Part shown: one piece after another, positions 13,513-22,140 of the stretch
Numbering within the stretch: the first letter of the stretch is position 1
Layout: every line of letters begins with the position of its first letter
Source of the DNA: MGBC102946 sp022793145
GTDB taxonomy: Bacteria; Bacillota_I; Bacilli_A; RF39; UBA660
Length of the DNA stretch: 26,460 nucleotides
Assembly: GCA_947426265.1 (NCBI GenBank)
Contig: CANEDJ010000018.1
Coordinates: 1 to 26,460 of the forward strand
Direction: 5' to 3'
Position numbers and translations under genes: made by a program
The notes under the pieces: model-generated
The model's input: the letters and a program-made list of their open reading frames with translations, nothing else
Databases searched by the model: none
Told to the model about the DNA's origin: nothing

Positions 13513-14238
13513 TTAATTTTTTTTTGCTCTAATATATTTTTGCTCTTTCCATTCCCCAATCATATTTTGTTCTTTTCTAACTTCACAAACCTCAATAAGA
13601 TTTTGCTTTATGAGTTCATTAATTCGTGTTGTAAAAAAGATATCTCCATAAAATCCCAAAAGTCTTTCTGCCATACATTTTCCAACTAACTTCCAATAAC
13701 GAACACTTTCATATTGTTTTAAAATATCTAATATCCTTTTGTCTAAATAATCAAAGGAAACCGATTTTAGACTATTGTTATGAATGATTCTTAAATCACT
13801 ATTTTCTTCTACTAATGCTATCCATTCGTCATTATATTGTTTTTGTTCTGGTTCCTTTATAACAATTGTCTTTTTTTCTAAAGGCCTAATTTCTTCTACT
13901 GTATAACTTCCAACCGAAAAATGATTTTTATCTGTTACATCACAAGCAAGAATTTGAACGTTTTTCTGATAGAAATAGGAATTTAAAAAGTATAATGTAC
14001 ATACATCTTCATTATCTAATGAAGAATACCAAATACGAATTTGCTTTGGATTACATTGTTCTAATTTCTGTAATTGTTTTTTTATTGGTACTTTTATATC
14101 TCCTACTGTTTTTTCATTTTGATTTTCCAAATCTTTGATATTTCCATAACTTAATAAAAGACAAAAAGAGATAACATTTTCATATCCTGCTTTTTCTAAT
14201 AACATTTTTTCGCTTTCGCTAATTGCGATTTCTAACAT
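13513..14238 (-). CDS. DUF1835/DUF3658 domain protein
   Basis: The 241-aa product contains the segment IRIWYSSLDNEDVCTLYFL (about 88-106), a hallmark of DUF1835, in which an acidic pair follows the WYS motif. The C-terminal part (about 150-235) is a winged-helix-like DUF3658 region (LLGFYGDIFFTTRINELIKQ). Two-domain proteins of this sort are common in Firmicutes, but their activity is not established. The start at 14238 has only a weak ribosome binding site (TTGGA). The gene follows the MerR gene by 14 bases and precedes the small GNAT by 14. Confidence 0.8.
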   Translation of the reverse strand: MLEIAISESEKMLLEKAGYENVISFCLLLSYGNIKDLENQNEKTVGDIKVPIKKQLQKLEQCNPKQIRIWYSSLDNEDVCTLYFLNSYFYQKNVQILACDVTDKNHFSVGSYTVEEIRPLEKKTIVIKEPEQKQYNDEWIALVEENSDLRIIHNNSLKSVSFDYLDKRILDILKQYESVRYWKLVGKCMAERLLGFYGDIFFTTRINELIKQNLIEVCEVRKEQNMIGEWKEQKYIRAKKN

Positions 14239-14252
14239 ATAAATCCAACTTT

Positions 14253-14600
14253 CTATGACATAATTCTTTCATAATTATCTATTTTATAATCCAATTTCTT
14301 TAAAGTTTCTATTAAAACATCAATTTGTTCTTTTATTTCTTTTCTTTGCAATTCTAATATCTGTTTTCGTTCTTTTTCTGTGTTTTGAACATTGAGCAAT
14401 TGCATATATTTTTTTAATCTTTCCATACTCATTCCAGAATTTCTCATACAAAGTACAAATTCTATATTTGGAAAATTTTCTTCTGTATAATCTCGAATTC
14501 CATTCTTTCTTTTGACATCAAGAATAAGGCCTTCTTGTTCATAATATCTAAGTGTTGCTTCTGATACATGATATCGTTTACTGATTTCTTTAATTGTCAT
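14253..14600 (-). CDS. MerR-family transcriptional regulator
   Basis: The 115-aa protein has the MerR helix-turn-helix at its start (IKEISKRYHVSEATLRYYEQEGLI, read here in two overlapping parts about 3-26), then the wing RKNGIRDYTEEN and the segment MRNSGMSMERLKKYMQLL. A C-terminal coiled coil for dimerisation (about 75-115) closes it. There is no ligand-binding domain and no cysteine set for metal sensing, so the effector is unknown. Members of this size often regulate neighbouring genes. The start at 14600 has AGGTGA, and only 3 bases separate it from the preceding gene. Confidence 0.92.
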   Translation of the reverse strand: MTIKEISKRYHVSEATLRYYEQEGLILDVKRKNGIRDYTEENFPNIEFVLCMRNSGMSMERLKKYMQLLNVQNTEKERKQILELQRKEIKEQIDVLIETLKKLDYKIDNYERIMS

Positions 14601-14603
14601 ATT

Positions 14604-15395
14604 TCACCTACTTTGTTTTTTTTCACTAAAATAAAAATACATTGCGTTTCTCAAAATGGAATACATAGTTCCACTTTCATCTAACAGTTGACTTTCTTCA
14701 CTATCTTTTAAATATTCCTGATAAGTAACTTTTCTAATTTCTTCTATTCCATACAATTTATAATAATCTTCTTTATTCATAGATAAATTAGATGTTAAAT
14801 CAATTACATAATCTCCATCTAATATAAAAGAATGTAGATATTTTCCATCTAGGTTTTTATGTGCAAAGGCTGTTACTGCGATATAACCAGGATTTCGCTC
14901 TAATAAAAACATTGTACTTTCATGGCAAGCACTTCTAATATCAGCATTATTACTAATAAAGTTATTTGTTGCTTCGTCCAATTGACCATCCAGTTTTCGA
15001 AAATGAATTGTTCCTATTTTTGATACAATACAAATTTCGCCATTTTCTTCTTGGTAATTGCTAATAATACCTCTTTTGATAAGTAGTTCCTTTAAAAATT
15101 CTGCATTGCTTCTATTTCTAGTAACAGTTAGTATAAAAGAAACCAATGTTTCTCTCCAAAGTATAGAAACTGGAATATCAGATATTTCTAAAGCTTGATA
15201 TAAAATTTCTTCAAACTTATCTAATAAGAAAAAACAATTGACATTAAATACTTCTATTGGATTACTTGTTTTTGCTGCTTCATATAAATTAACTCCCAAT
15301 AACTTTTGAAGTTCATCAATGACATTTCTGACATTTTCTTCCCTTTCTTTTTGAAGTTGCGCTTCTAATTCATCTGTCAATTTTGATAATTCCAT
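14604..15395 (-). CDS. Transglutaminase/papain-fold-like protein of unknown role
   Basis: The 263-aa protein has a helical, charged N-terminal half with no recognised domain. In the C-terminal half a cysteine in SACHEST (C157) is followed by YLHSFILDGDYVIDLTSN (H188, D199). This Cys-His-Asp order and the H-S-hydrophobic ... DGxYVIDLTS pattern are typical of transglutaminase-like and related papain-fold enzymes. It has no signal peptide, so it acts in the cytoplasm. I infer a peptidase or acyl-transfer role; it could be a catalytically silent relative. The ATG at 15395 has AAGGAAG. A 45-base gap with a TATAAT upstream may contain an internal promoter. Confidence 0.75.
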   Translation of the reverse strand: MELSKLTDELEAQLQKEREENVRNVIDELQKLLGVNLYEAAKTSNPIEVFNVNCFFLLDKFEEILYQALEISDIPVSILWRETLVSFILTVTRNRSNAEFLKELLIKRGIISNYQEENGEICIVSKIGTIHFRKLDGQLDEATNNFISNNADIRSACHESTMFLLERNPGYIAVTAFAHKNLDGKYLHSFILDGDYVIDLTSNLSMNKEDYYKLYGIEEIRKVTYQEYLKDSEESQLLDESGTMYSILRNAMYFYFSEKKQSR

Positions 15396-15440
15396 TTTAA
15401 TCTTCCTTTCCTAACAATTTTAATTTTTGTATTATTTTTA

Positions 15441-15965
15441 TTATAGTATTTGTTGAATATAATTCATAATAATGTCAATCTCTTCCTGACTTTCCTTTGC
15501 CTCATTTGAATGAAGCGCTTGAAAAACAAATTCTTTTTTTACATTTAATTGTAAATATTTAACAAAACCTTTTACGCTTTGATGTAAGTCTATAAGGGTA
15601 CCCTTTTTCTTTCCTCCACCTACAAATATAAATATCACTTTTTTATTTTTTAATTCCTCACTTTTATATAAAGGATGCAATCTATCTATAAAGTTTTTAA
15701 ATAGTCCAGATACATTATCAAAATAATTTGGTACTCCAAATATAATTAAATTTGCCTCTTTTATTTGTTTTATAATACTATTCATATCATCTTTTACAAT
15801 GCAATTGGGTCTATGATGACATCTCAAACAGCCTATACAGAAACCTATATTTTGTTTTCTTAATAAAATTAATTTACTATCTAAAAATTGTTTTTGAATC
15901 GTGGATAAAATATATTCTGTATTTCCTTTTCGATTACTCCCAGAAATTAAAACAATATTACTCAT
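15441..15965 (-). CDS. Iron-sulfur flavoprotein-like NAD(P)H-dependent oxidoreductase
   Basis: The 174-aa protein has a flavodoxin-like fold. SGSNRKGNT (8-16) is the FMN phosphate-binding loop. A compact cysteine cluster follows: C43-x2-C46-x2-C49-x5-C55, the spacing of [4Fe-4S]-binding iron-sulfur flavoproteins (Isf). FGVPNYFDNVSGLFKNFIDR is the flavin-site segment. It likely transfers electrons from a low-potential donor to an unknown acceptor in the cytoplasm. The start overlaps the upstream GNAT gene by four bases (ATGA). Confidence 0.88.
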   Translation of the reverse strand: MSNIVLISGSNRKGNTEYILSTIQKQFLDSKLILLRKQNIGFCIGCLRCHHRPNCIVKDDMNSIIKQIKEANLIIFGVPNYFDNVSGLFKNFIDRLHPLYKSEELKNKKVIFIFVGGGKKKGTLIDLHQSVKGFVKYLQLNVKKEFVFQALHSNEAKESQEEIDIIMNYIQQIL

Positions 15966-16471
15966 TTTTTATTTTCCTTATTAAATTCATAATATCTTGT
16001 TCCATCTATTTCTTCTAATAAAACTCCACCATTCTTTTCAATTACTTTAGAAGAGGCAATATTACCTGCAGAGGATTGGCAAAAAACGGTATCTATCTTC
16101 AGTTCCTCTAATTTTTCTAAAGCAATCTCCAACATTTTGGAAGCATATCCTTTTCCTCTTTCGCTTTGTCTTATTACATAAAAAATATTTCCAGACCATT
16201 TTTTCCACTTATCATCTATTGAAGTCCGTAACCCAATATATCCTACAGGAATTCTATTAACATAAAAAATATATATGGTTGTTGGAGTATCATATTCACT
16301 AATATTTTGATATTTTCTAGCCAATTGACTTTCTAAATAATTATGAAAAACTTCATAAGGTAAACCTTTGCATAAATTAGTTGAACCCGATTCTTTTGAA
16401 GGAATATCTTGATACATTTCATATTCCTTCCTTCCCATTTCTAGATTTAACTCGCTCAATTCACAGTTCAT
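15962..16471 (-). CDS. GNAT-family N-acetyltransferase
   Basis: The 169-aa protein fits a single GNAT domain. VGYIGLRTSID is the beta-4 core, and IRQSERGKGYASKMLEIAL (about 108-126) is the acetyl-CoA pyrophosphate-binding motif (R-G-x-G-x-A). CQSSAGNIASSKVIEKNGG is the conserved N-x-A/S-S motif of the later helix. The substrate is unknown. The start at 16471 has AGGAAGTGA upstream. It lies 19 bases after the DHH gene and overlaps the flavoprotein gene. Confidence 0.9.
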   Translation of the reverse strand: MNCELSELNLEMGRKEYEMYQDIPSKESGSTNLCKGLPYEVFHNYLESQLARKYQNISEYDTPTTIYIFYVNRIPVGYIGLRTSIDDKWKKWSGNIFYVIRQSERGKGYASKMLEIALEKLEELKIDTVFCQSSAGNIASSKVIEKNGGVLLEEIDGTRYYEFNKENKK

Positions 16472-16490
16472 TTATATTTTCACTTCCTAC

Positions 16491-17426
16491 TTATTCAATT
16501 CCATTCTCTTTTAACATTTGTACAAATTTCTCATTTGTAAGCGGATTTGACCCTGCACTAAAGTGCCCTTTCCCACCAAAATAAGTTGCCACAATAGATA
16601 CATCAACATTTTTTACTTGTCTATAAGAAACGGAACCAACTTCTGTTACTATCATACCTACCAAGTCAATATCATAACCGTTTTTTATGGCTATCTCATT
16701 TACATCATTGCGATATTTATATGGGCATTTTAAATAACCAACTTTATAATCGCATCCTTTGATATTTAATACAACGACTTTCATTTCTTTTAAGCAAGTT
16801 TCTATATCTTCTTTGACTTTCTTTAAAAAATCATGAATCAAATTCATTTCCTCTTCACTAAAAGTAAGATGTTCTTCAGTTTTCACTTTCTGGTTCATAA
16901 TTTCTACATATTTTTTATATCCTAAAAGCTCAAAAAGGATGTGCAAATACCTAGCTTTCTCATTATTTTCTTTTTTCCAGTCCCAAACATCATACTGTCT
17001 TGTCCATTCTACTAATTCCTCTAAAAACGTTGTCGCTTTTAAATAACGTTTTTCTAACAAATAATTATAAAATAAACTGGTCCCACTTTCTTTTCTGCCA
17101 TTTTTTTCTACCGTAATATAAACAAAATCATATTTGTCATTGCCTTCTTCTATTTCCGTTTTATGATGGTCTAGTATAATAATTTTAGATTTTAATGTTT
17201 CATTTTCTTCTATCTCTTTTAAAACAGGTTCTTTGATACATAAATCTGTTACAAAAACTAAGTCATAACTAGCAATACGATTGTCATCTATATAAGCTTT
17301 TACATTCGAAGTAATTTCAAATGTCTTTGTTGGAACAACTGTAATATCAGTAAAGGCCTGATGTCCTAATACAGCACATCCCATTCCATCAATATCTTGG
17401 CTATGTGTAAATAACAATACTTTCAT
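16491..17426 (-). CDS. DHH-family phosphoesterase
   Basis: The 311-aa cytoplasmic protein shows the DHH-family motifs: DID (D11-x-D13) in THSQDIDGMGCA, TDLC (60-63), LDHHKT (85-90) and a C-terminal GGKGHFSAGS (284-293), the DHHA1-type glycine-rich motif. Enzymes of this family cleave short RNA oligomers (NrnA), cyclic dinucleotides or similar phosphoesters. The substrate cannot be told from the sequence. A manganese-dependent enzyme is expected. The ATG at 17426 follows GGAGGAG; the longer frame to 17456 lies within the end of the HD gene. It follows that HD gene with a 1-base gap, so the two phosphoesterase-type genes are translationally coupled. Confidence 0.9.
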   Translation of the reverse strand: MKVLLFTHSQDIDGMGCAVLGHQAFTDITVVPTKTFEITSNVKAYIDDNRIASYDLVFVTDLCIKEPVLKEIEENETLKSKIIILDHHKTEIEEGNDKYDFVYITVEKNGRKESGTSLFYNYLLEKRYLKATTFLEELVEWTRQYDVWDWKKENNEKARYLHILFELLGYKKYVEIMNQKVKTEEHLTFSEEEMNLIHDFLKKVKEDIETCLKEMKVVVLNIKGCDYKVGYLKCPYKYRNDVNEIAIKNGYDIDLVGMIVTEVGSVSYRQVKNVDVSIVATYFGGKGHFSAGSNPLTNEKFVQMLKENGIE

Positions 17427-17427
17427 T

Positions 17428-18093
17428 TTAACTCCTCCAATTCGTAACCTCTCCATTTACTTTTAGTACATATTTTTTTCCTAAATATTTTGAAATCTTT
17501 TCTGGTATAGTAAAAGCTTTCTCCCAACCTCTTAAAATTTCAAAATTTAATGGTCCACTAGTTTCATAAAATACGGTTAGTTCATTTTCTGTTATCATAA
17601 TATCTACCTTTTTTATCTTTCCAACTTCTCGATTCATTTCATCCTGAATACTAGAATTTATCGTCCGATGATATGTCACATCCAACTTGTCAGCAAGTAC
17701 CAATGCAACTCCAACAAGAGATGTAATATGATTACCATTAGAATGGTCTTTAATTGCTTCTTCTAATACATTCATTTCTTCTTCTGTAATATTTGTTCCA
17801 ACTAAAAATTCACGAAAGATTTGACTGCTTTTTAATGCATGGTCTTGTTTTTCTTTTCCACTGATAGAAAGACCAATATCATGTAATAACGCTGCTACCA
17901 TTCCAAGTTCAATCATTCTTTCTGTTGCATTCAATTGTTCTAATATTCGTTTGGTATAGCCCGCTACTCTTTTATAATGTTCTAATCCATGTTCCCAATC
18001 CCATTTTCCATCTGTAATAAATTTTAAATTCCCAATTTTCTCTGTTATTTCTAAATAAGATGGTTTTCTTAATATAATTTCATAATTATTCAT
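17428..18093 (-). CDS. HD-domain phosphohydrolase
   Basis: The 221-aa protein has HGLEH (H35, H39), ALLHDIG (H71, D72), KDHSNGN (D116, H117) and VLADKLD (D135, D138), the full metal-binding pattern of HD-superfamily phosphohydrolases. These cleave nucleotides, (p)ppGpp or cyclic nucleotides. A short domain of about 60 residues after the HD core is not recognised. The start at 18093 has AAAGGA 9 bases upstream; a longer frame to 18111 lacks a ribosome binding site. It is the first gene after the promoter at 18153..18125 and is coupled to the DHH phosphoesterase gene, hinting at joint nucleotide turnover. Confidence 0.88.
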   Translation of the reverse strand: MNNYEIILRKPSYLEITEKIGNLKFITDGKWDWEHGLEHYKRVAGYTKRILEQLNATERMIELGMVAALLHDIGLSISGKEKQDHALKSSQIFREFLVGTNITEEEMNVLEEAIKDHSNGNHITSLVGVALVLADKLDVTYHRTINSSIQDEMNREVGKIKKVDIMITENELTVFYETSGPLNFEILRGWEKAFTIPEKISKYLGKKYVLKVNGEVTNWRS

Positions 18094-18124
18094 ACAATAA
18101 AGTCCTTTCATTTTACTTACTTTT

Positions 18125-18153
18125 ATTATAGCGTATCAAAAGATAGAAGTAAA
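18125..18153 (-). promoter_or_regulatory. Promoter of the nine-gene run HD to MBL
   Basis: TTTACT (18153..18148) and TATAAT (18130..18125) are 17 bases apart. No other promoter of this quality appears between here and 12529, and the gaps between the genes are short or negative. Confidence 0.72.
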
Positions 18154-18201
18154 CGAATTGAAAGAGGTTACCAATAAAAATCTACATTCTTTTATTTTCT
18201 T

Positions 18202-18237
18202 CTTATAATAAAACAGATAGAAATTTTCTACCTGTTT
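18202..18237 (-). terminator. Intrinsic terminator after the TetR-ABC operon
   Basis: A stem of 11-12 bp (AAACAGGTAGAAA / TTTCTATCTGTTT, one G-T pair, 18237..18211) is followed by TTTTATTATA in the minus direction. It overlaps the stop of the second permease. Confidence 0.75.
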
Positions 18238-19370
18238 CTCTTTTTTGTAATTATGTTTGTCATTACAACAAACATAAAACCAAAGAGTAAAAGTATTCCC
18301 ATATTTAGAAAGATTGGCTTTACGGTTTCTAAATTGATTGTTTCTAAAGAGGCAATTAAATCATTGTTATGAATGTAATAATAAGATGGCAAAACATGAG
18401 CTATCTTTAAAACAAAATCTGGAAGAAATTCAGTTGGTACAAATGCTCCACATAAAAAGCTTGACCCAAGTGCGATGACATTTACAATTCCACTCATGGC
18501 TTCTTTATTATGAACCAAATTTCCAATCAGAAGAGCTAATGTTAATGCCGAAATTGTAAAGACAAAGGAATTCAGTATTAAAAACATTCCTTGATTTGTA
18601 AACATGACATCTCCAACCAATACAATACTTAAAATGACATAGCACAACCATAAGACAATCGCAAATAAACTATTGGAAAATAATAATTGTCTATTAAACT
18701 TCTTATACTCTATACTACTGACCATAATTCTTAGTTTTACTTTCTGTTCTTTAAAACTAGAAACCATAAAACAAATAATGAAAACACAGCCTGCTAAAAT
18801 GCTATAGTTGGCAAAATTATAAAATAAAGTGGCTTTGGCAAATTTTTCTGTATCTAATTTTGATGTTACTTCTATAAAAACTTCTTTTTCCAACGTCGTA
18901 TTTATCATTTCTAATAAAGTTTCTTCGTCTTTTATCACATTTCTATAAATATTCGCAACATTAAAGTATCGATTTACTAGCATTTCGGCCAAAGAAGCTT
19001 GATAATCACCAGTACTTTTGATTTCTACATTTAACTTTTTTCCCTCTAAAAAATTATTTTTAAAGTCTTTAGGAATATAAATGATATAATTGACATCTCT
19101 ATAAAATAATGCATCATTTCTTGCTTCTTCTGTTTCTTGAACTTCTTTTATAGTAGTATGCTTTTCTATATATTGAATAAAATTTTTTGTAACGTTATCC
19201 GTCTCATTTTCATTTACAATTAAAACATCTGGTTTTTCAGCCATAAATGAAGTACCTGTGTCATTATTTTGCATATTAAATCCTGCAAAAAAGATTAATA
19301 TAACAGTATATAAAATAACTAGAAATTTATTTTTATTTAATATCTTTAAATAAGCTTTAAATACTGTCAT
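18228..19370 (-). CDS. ABC-2 type permease (second subunit)
   Basis: The 380-aa protein has an N-terminal membrane helix (about 15-33), a long extracytoplasmic domain to about residue 195 and then five or six membrane segments. This is the ABC-2 (YhgE/DrrB-like) layout, in which the large loop follows helix 1. With the neighbouring permease it would form the membrane channel of the exporter. The ATG at 19370 follows AGGAGG and overlaps the first permease by 14 bases. The substrate is unknown; these systems in Firmicutes often export antibiotics, lipids or peptides. Confidence 0.9.
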   Translation of the reverse strand: MTVFKAYLKILNKNKFLVILYTVILIFFAGFNMQNNDTGTSFMAEKPDVLIVNENETDNVTKNFIQYIEKHTTIKEVQETEEARNDALFYRDVNYIIYIPKDFKNNFLEGKKLNVEIKSTGDYQASLAEMLVNRYFNVANIYRNVIKDEETLLEMINTTLEKEVFIEVTSKLDTEKFAKATLFYNFANYSILAGCVFIICFMVSSFKEQKVKLRIMVSSIEYKKFNRQLLFSNSLFAIVLWLCYVILSIVLVGDVMFTNQGMFLILNSFVFTISALTLALLIGNLVHNKEAMSGIVNVIALGSSFLCGAFVPTEFLPDFVLKIAHVLPSYYYIHNNDLIASLETINLETVKPIFLNMGILLLFGFMFVVMTNIITKKRNR

Positions 19371-20520
19371 AAGTTTGCCTCCTTAAACTTCTTATAGAAA
19401 GTGCTAACATCAGAATAGAAAAAATACATAAACTAAAGATATTAAAATAATATCTGTCCAAAGTATCATAGTAATATAAGGAATAAAATCCATCTGTAAT
19501 CATACTTGCAGGGTTTATCTGATTTAAAATAGGAATATTTTTATCTACCATATATTTCATTGTAATTCCCATCATTCCAGATAAAAAGCAGCAAAGCATC
19601 GTGAATGCAATTACAATTCCTGTTTTGGTATTCTCATTTGTTTTAAAGACACTAGCAATCATAATTCCAAGTGACAATCCTGCAAAGCAACCAATTAGTG
19701 TTAAAAGAACAATGAAAAAGATATTTTCTCCATAATCTATTTTCAAAAAGCAAATGGTATAGAAAAATAGTAATGCAATTCCAATGAGTTGAACGGTATA
19801 ACCAGCCAAAGCATTTGTTATAATCACTTTTCCTTTTAAAGTTGGACTCACAGAAATTCTTTTTCCATTGGCACTTTGATTTGCAAGGTTTTGATTAATC
19901 AAATAAAGCCCCAAAATTCCTCCATATAAACAGGTCATCGCAATTAACGTATAAAATTCTATCATCGTATAACTGAGATTTTTGTTTGATATATTTACAA
20001 GTTCTATTTGATTTTCTTCCTTCCACTTTTCTAGTTTTAAATAAACTGACTGGTAGAGATTTTCAGTTAACATATTTTTATCTTCTATTTCTAGTGCTAC
20101 TACATTTCTCATGACTTCTTCTGTTTGGATAATTTCTTCTGTTACAAATTTTAAAATCGTTTGATTGATTCCATTTTCTTTCACGATTAATTTGAGTGGT
20201 TCTGATAAAATCAAATATCCATCGATTTTTTTATTTTCTAATAATGTTTTAGCGTCTTTTTCATCTTCATAGGAAATTTGAAACATTGGTTCCTCTCCCG
20301 TTTTTAAATGTTCAAAAATATTGGTTATCATAGAGTTTTGATTGGATGCTTCTTTTACAATTGCAATTGGGATAGTTTTTAACTGTTCTTCTTTTTCGAT
20401 ATCAGAAAATGCCATCGAAAATAAAGTTCCCAATATAAGAGGAAATGCAAATGTCCAAAAGATTAATGGTTTATTTTTAAAGAGAGTTTTCATTGCATAT
20501 TTATAGTTATGAAATAACAT
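19357..20520 (-). CDS. ABC-2 type permease (first subunit)
   Basis: The 387-aa protein shares the plan of its neighbour: helix 1 (about 18-38), an extracytoplasmic domain to about 180, then six membrane segments. It opens with LFHNYKYAMKTLFKNKPLIFWTF, read here in two overlapping pieces, a typical ABC-2 N-terminus. It overlaps the ATPase stop by one base (TAATG) and has AAGGA upstream. The two permeases are similar in layout but distant in sequence, so the exporter is likely a heterodimer. Confidence 0.9.
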   Translation of the reverse strand: MLFHNYKYAMKTLFKNKPLIFWTFAFPLILGTLFSMAFSDIEKEEQLKTIPIAIVKEASNQNSMITNIFEHLKTGEEPMFQISYEDEKDAKTLLENKKIDGYLILSEPLKLIVKENGINQTILKFVTEEIIQTEEVMRNVVALEIEDKNMLTENLYQSVYLKLEKWKEENQIELVNISNKNLSYTMIEFYTLIAMTCLYGGILGLYLINQNLANQSANGKRISVSPTLKGKVIITNALAGYTVQLIGIALLFFYTICFLKIDYGENIFFIVLLTLIGCFAGLSLGIMIASVFKTNENTKTGIVIAFTMLCCFLSGMMGITMKYMVDKNIPILNQINPASMITDGFYSLYYYDTLDRYYFNIFSLCIFSILMLALSIRSLRRQTYDSI

Positions 20521-21458
20521 TAGTCTCTTAGTTCCTTTCCTGTAAGTTCTAGAAAAACATCATTCAAAGTTGGTCTTTCTGAATAAATCTTATCATATAA
20601 AATACTCTCTTTTTTGAAATAATCTATGAGTGTAATCAAATTATTTTTTCCTTTTTTATAGATTACAGTTAAGTTTTGATTGTGATAATAAACCTCATCT
20701 ACATTTTTCAGTTTTTTTATTTCTTCTAGTTGCTTTTCTGTAATGGAATCTACTTCTACATTCACTTTTTCTTCCATATTCGCTAATTCTTTTAATTCAT
20801 CTGGTGTACCATTGGCAATTACTTTCCCCTTATCCAAAATAATCACTCTATCACAAAGAATTTCTACTTCTTCCATGTAATGTGTTGTATAAACAATGGT
20901 TGCTCCATTTTCTCTTAATTTTTCAATTCCATCTAAAATATTATTTCGGCTTTGTGGGTCTACAGCTACTGTTGGTTCATCTAAGAAAATTAGTTTGGGT
21001 TTGTGTGCAATTCCACAAGCGATATTTAATCTTCTAAGTAGTCCTCCTGATAATTGCTTGGGATAAAATTTTTTAAATTCATTTAAACTGACCAATTCAA
21101 TGGCCTCTTCGATATATTGTTTTCTTAACCGTTTATCATTGATATAAAGGCCACAAAAATAGTCAATATTCTCTTCTACTGTGAGTTCTTCAAATACTGC
21201 AACATCTTGAAAAACTACTCCAATTTCTCGTTTGATATCATAGGCATTTGGTGCCATTGGTTTTCCAAAGATTTGAATGGTACCTTTTTCAAAATTTAAA
21301 AGAGACAAAATACAATTTATCGTAGTGGATTTTCCAGAACCATTTGGTCCTAATAATCCTAAAATCTCTCCTTTTTTTACTTCTAAAGATATACCATCTA
21401 CTGCTTTGATATTTTTATATTCTTTGATTAAATTTTTTACTTCAATAACATTTTTCAT
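20520..21458 (-). CDS. ABC transporter ATPase of a drug/lipid-type exporter (DrrA/NatA-like)
   Basis: The 312-aa protein is a complete nucleotide-binding subunit. Walker A is GPNGSGKST (37-45), the Q-loop glutamine is Q84, the signature is LSGGLLRRL (136-144), Walker B is LIFLDEPT (156-163, catalytic E161) and the switch histidine is in YTTHYMEE. A C-terminal extension of about 90 residues matches the DUF4162 domain of DrrA-like proteins. The start overlaps tetR by 4 bases (ATGA) and has AAGGAGG. It powers the two permeases encoded downstream. Confidence 0.94.
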   Translation of the reverse strand: MKNVIEVKNLIKEYKNIKAVDGISLEVKKGEILGLLGPNGSGKSTTINCILSLLNFEKGTIQIFGKPMAPNAYDIKREIGVVFQDVAVFEELTVEENIDYFCGLYINDKRLRKQYIEEAIELVSLNEFKKFYPKQLSGGLLRRLNIACGIAHKPKLIFLDEPTVAVDPQSRNNILDGIEKLRENGATIVYTTHYMEEVEILCDRVIILDKGKVIANGTPDELKELANMEEKVNVEVDSITEKQLEEIKKLKNVDEVYYHNQNLTVIYKKGKNNLITLIDYFKKESILYDKIYSERPTLNDVFLELTGKELRD

Positions 21459-22018
21459 AATCGTTCCTCCTTATATCCTTTCAATAATTCTAAAACAGTA
21501 TTCGTAAGTAGTTCTTCTATTTCATTTTCTTCTAATTTTACTGTTTTTGTTGCTAATAAACAAGCAATTCCATGAGTAAAAATAAATACTTTCACGTGAA
21601 ATTTCTTCTGGTCTTCATAAGATAATCCTGTTAATTGTTGCCCTTTTTTTATGATATCTTCTCCTTCACTATCATTTATAATAAAGTTTTCTGGGCTGTT
21701 ATTTGTTTCTTTCATAAAGAGAATTTTAAATAGTACAGGATGGTCTTTGGCAAATTCTATATAAGAAAGTCCTGATTGTTTATAGGCGTGTTTTTCAGTT
21801 ACTCTTTCCATATAGTTCTGATAAGTTTCATAAATTTTTTCATAGACAGTATTTTTTAATTCTTCCATTGATGTAAAGTTATGAAAAATTGGCTGAACAG
21901 AGGCATTTAATTCTTTTGCGATTCTTCTAGCATTTAAGTTTTCAAATCCTTCACTTTCTACAATTTTATAAGCAATGTTTACAATCTCATCTTTTGTATA
22001 CTTTTTATTAGGTGGCAT
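21455..22018 (-). CDS. TetR-family repressor of the ABC exporter operon
   Basis: The 187-aa protein has the TetR DNA-binding helices at its start: YTKDEIVNIAYKIVESEGF then LNARRIAKELNASVQPIFHNF. The C-terminal ligand-binding part is of usual length but is not assigned to a subfamily; it contains a WHG-like region. It is the first gene of the exporter operon and overlaps the ATPase gene by 4 bases. A palindromic site covers its promoter, so it probably represses the whole operon until a ligand, likely an exported compound, binds. The ribosome binding site (GGAAG) is close to the ATG. Confidence 0.92.
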   Translation of the reverse strand: MPPNKKYTKDEIVNIAYKIVESEGFENLNARRIAKELNASVQPIFHNFTSMEELKNTVYEKIYETYQNYMERVTEKHAYKQSGLSYIEFAKDHPVLFKILFMKETNNSPENFIINDSEGEDIIKKGQQLTGLSYEDQKKFHVKVFIFTHGIACLLATKTVKLEENEIEELLTNTVLELLKGYKEERL

Positions 22019-22044
22019 TCATTCACTTCCGTTCTATATCATTT

Positions 22045-22085
22045 GTTATATAACATATGTTATCATACATTTAGATATGTGTAAA
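22045..22085 (-). promoter_or_regulatory. tetR-ABC promoter with palindromic operator
   Basis: TTTACA (22085..22080) and TAACAT (22062..22057) are 17 bases apart, with an extended TG. Over the -10 lies the perfect palindrome ATAACATATGTTAT (22050-22063), overlapped by another, GTTATATAAC (22045-22054). This is the expected position and symmetry for a TetR autoregulatory operator. Confidence 0.78.
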
Positions 22086-22101
22086 TATTTTTTCTTTCAT
22101 A

Positions 22102-22140
22102 TATAAAAAAGAAACGAATTACTAACCTTTTCGTTTCTTT
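22102..22140 (-). terminator. Intrinsic terminator after the SnoaL/ParB-like gene
   Basis: AAAGAAACGAA (22140..22130) and TTCGTTTCTTT (22118..22108) form a perfect 11-bp stem with an 11-base loop, followed by T residues in the minus direction. It isolates this gene from the tetR promoter. Confidence 0.88.

Noticed and set aside
15396..15440. Internal promoter before the transglutaminase-like gene
   Set aside because: TATAAT is present but the -35 is unconvincing; recorded only as a possibility in the gene entry.
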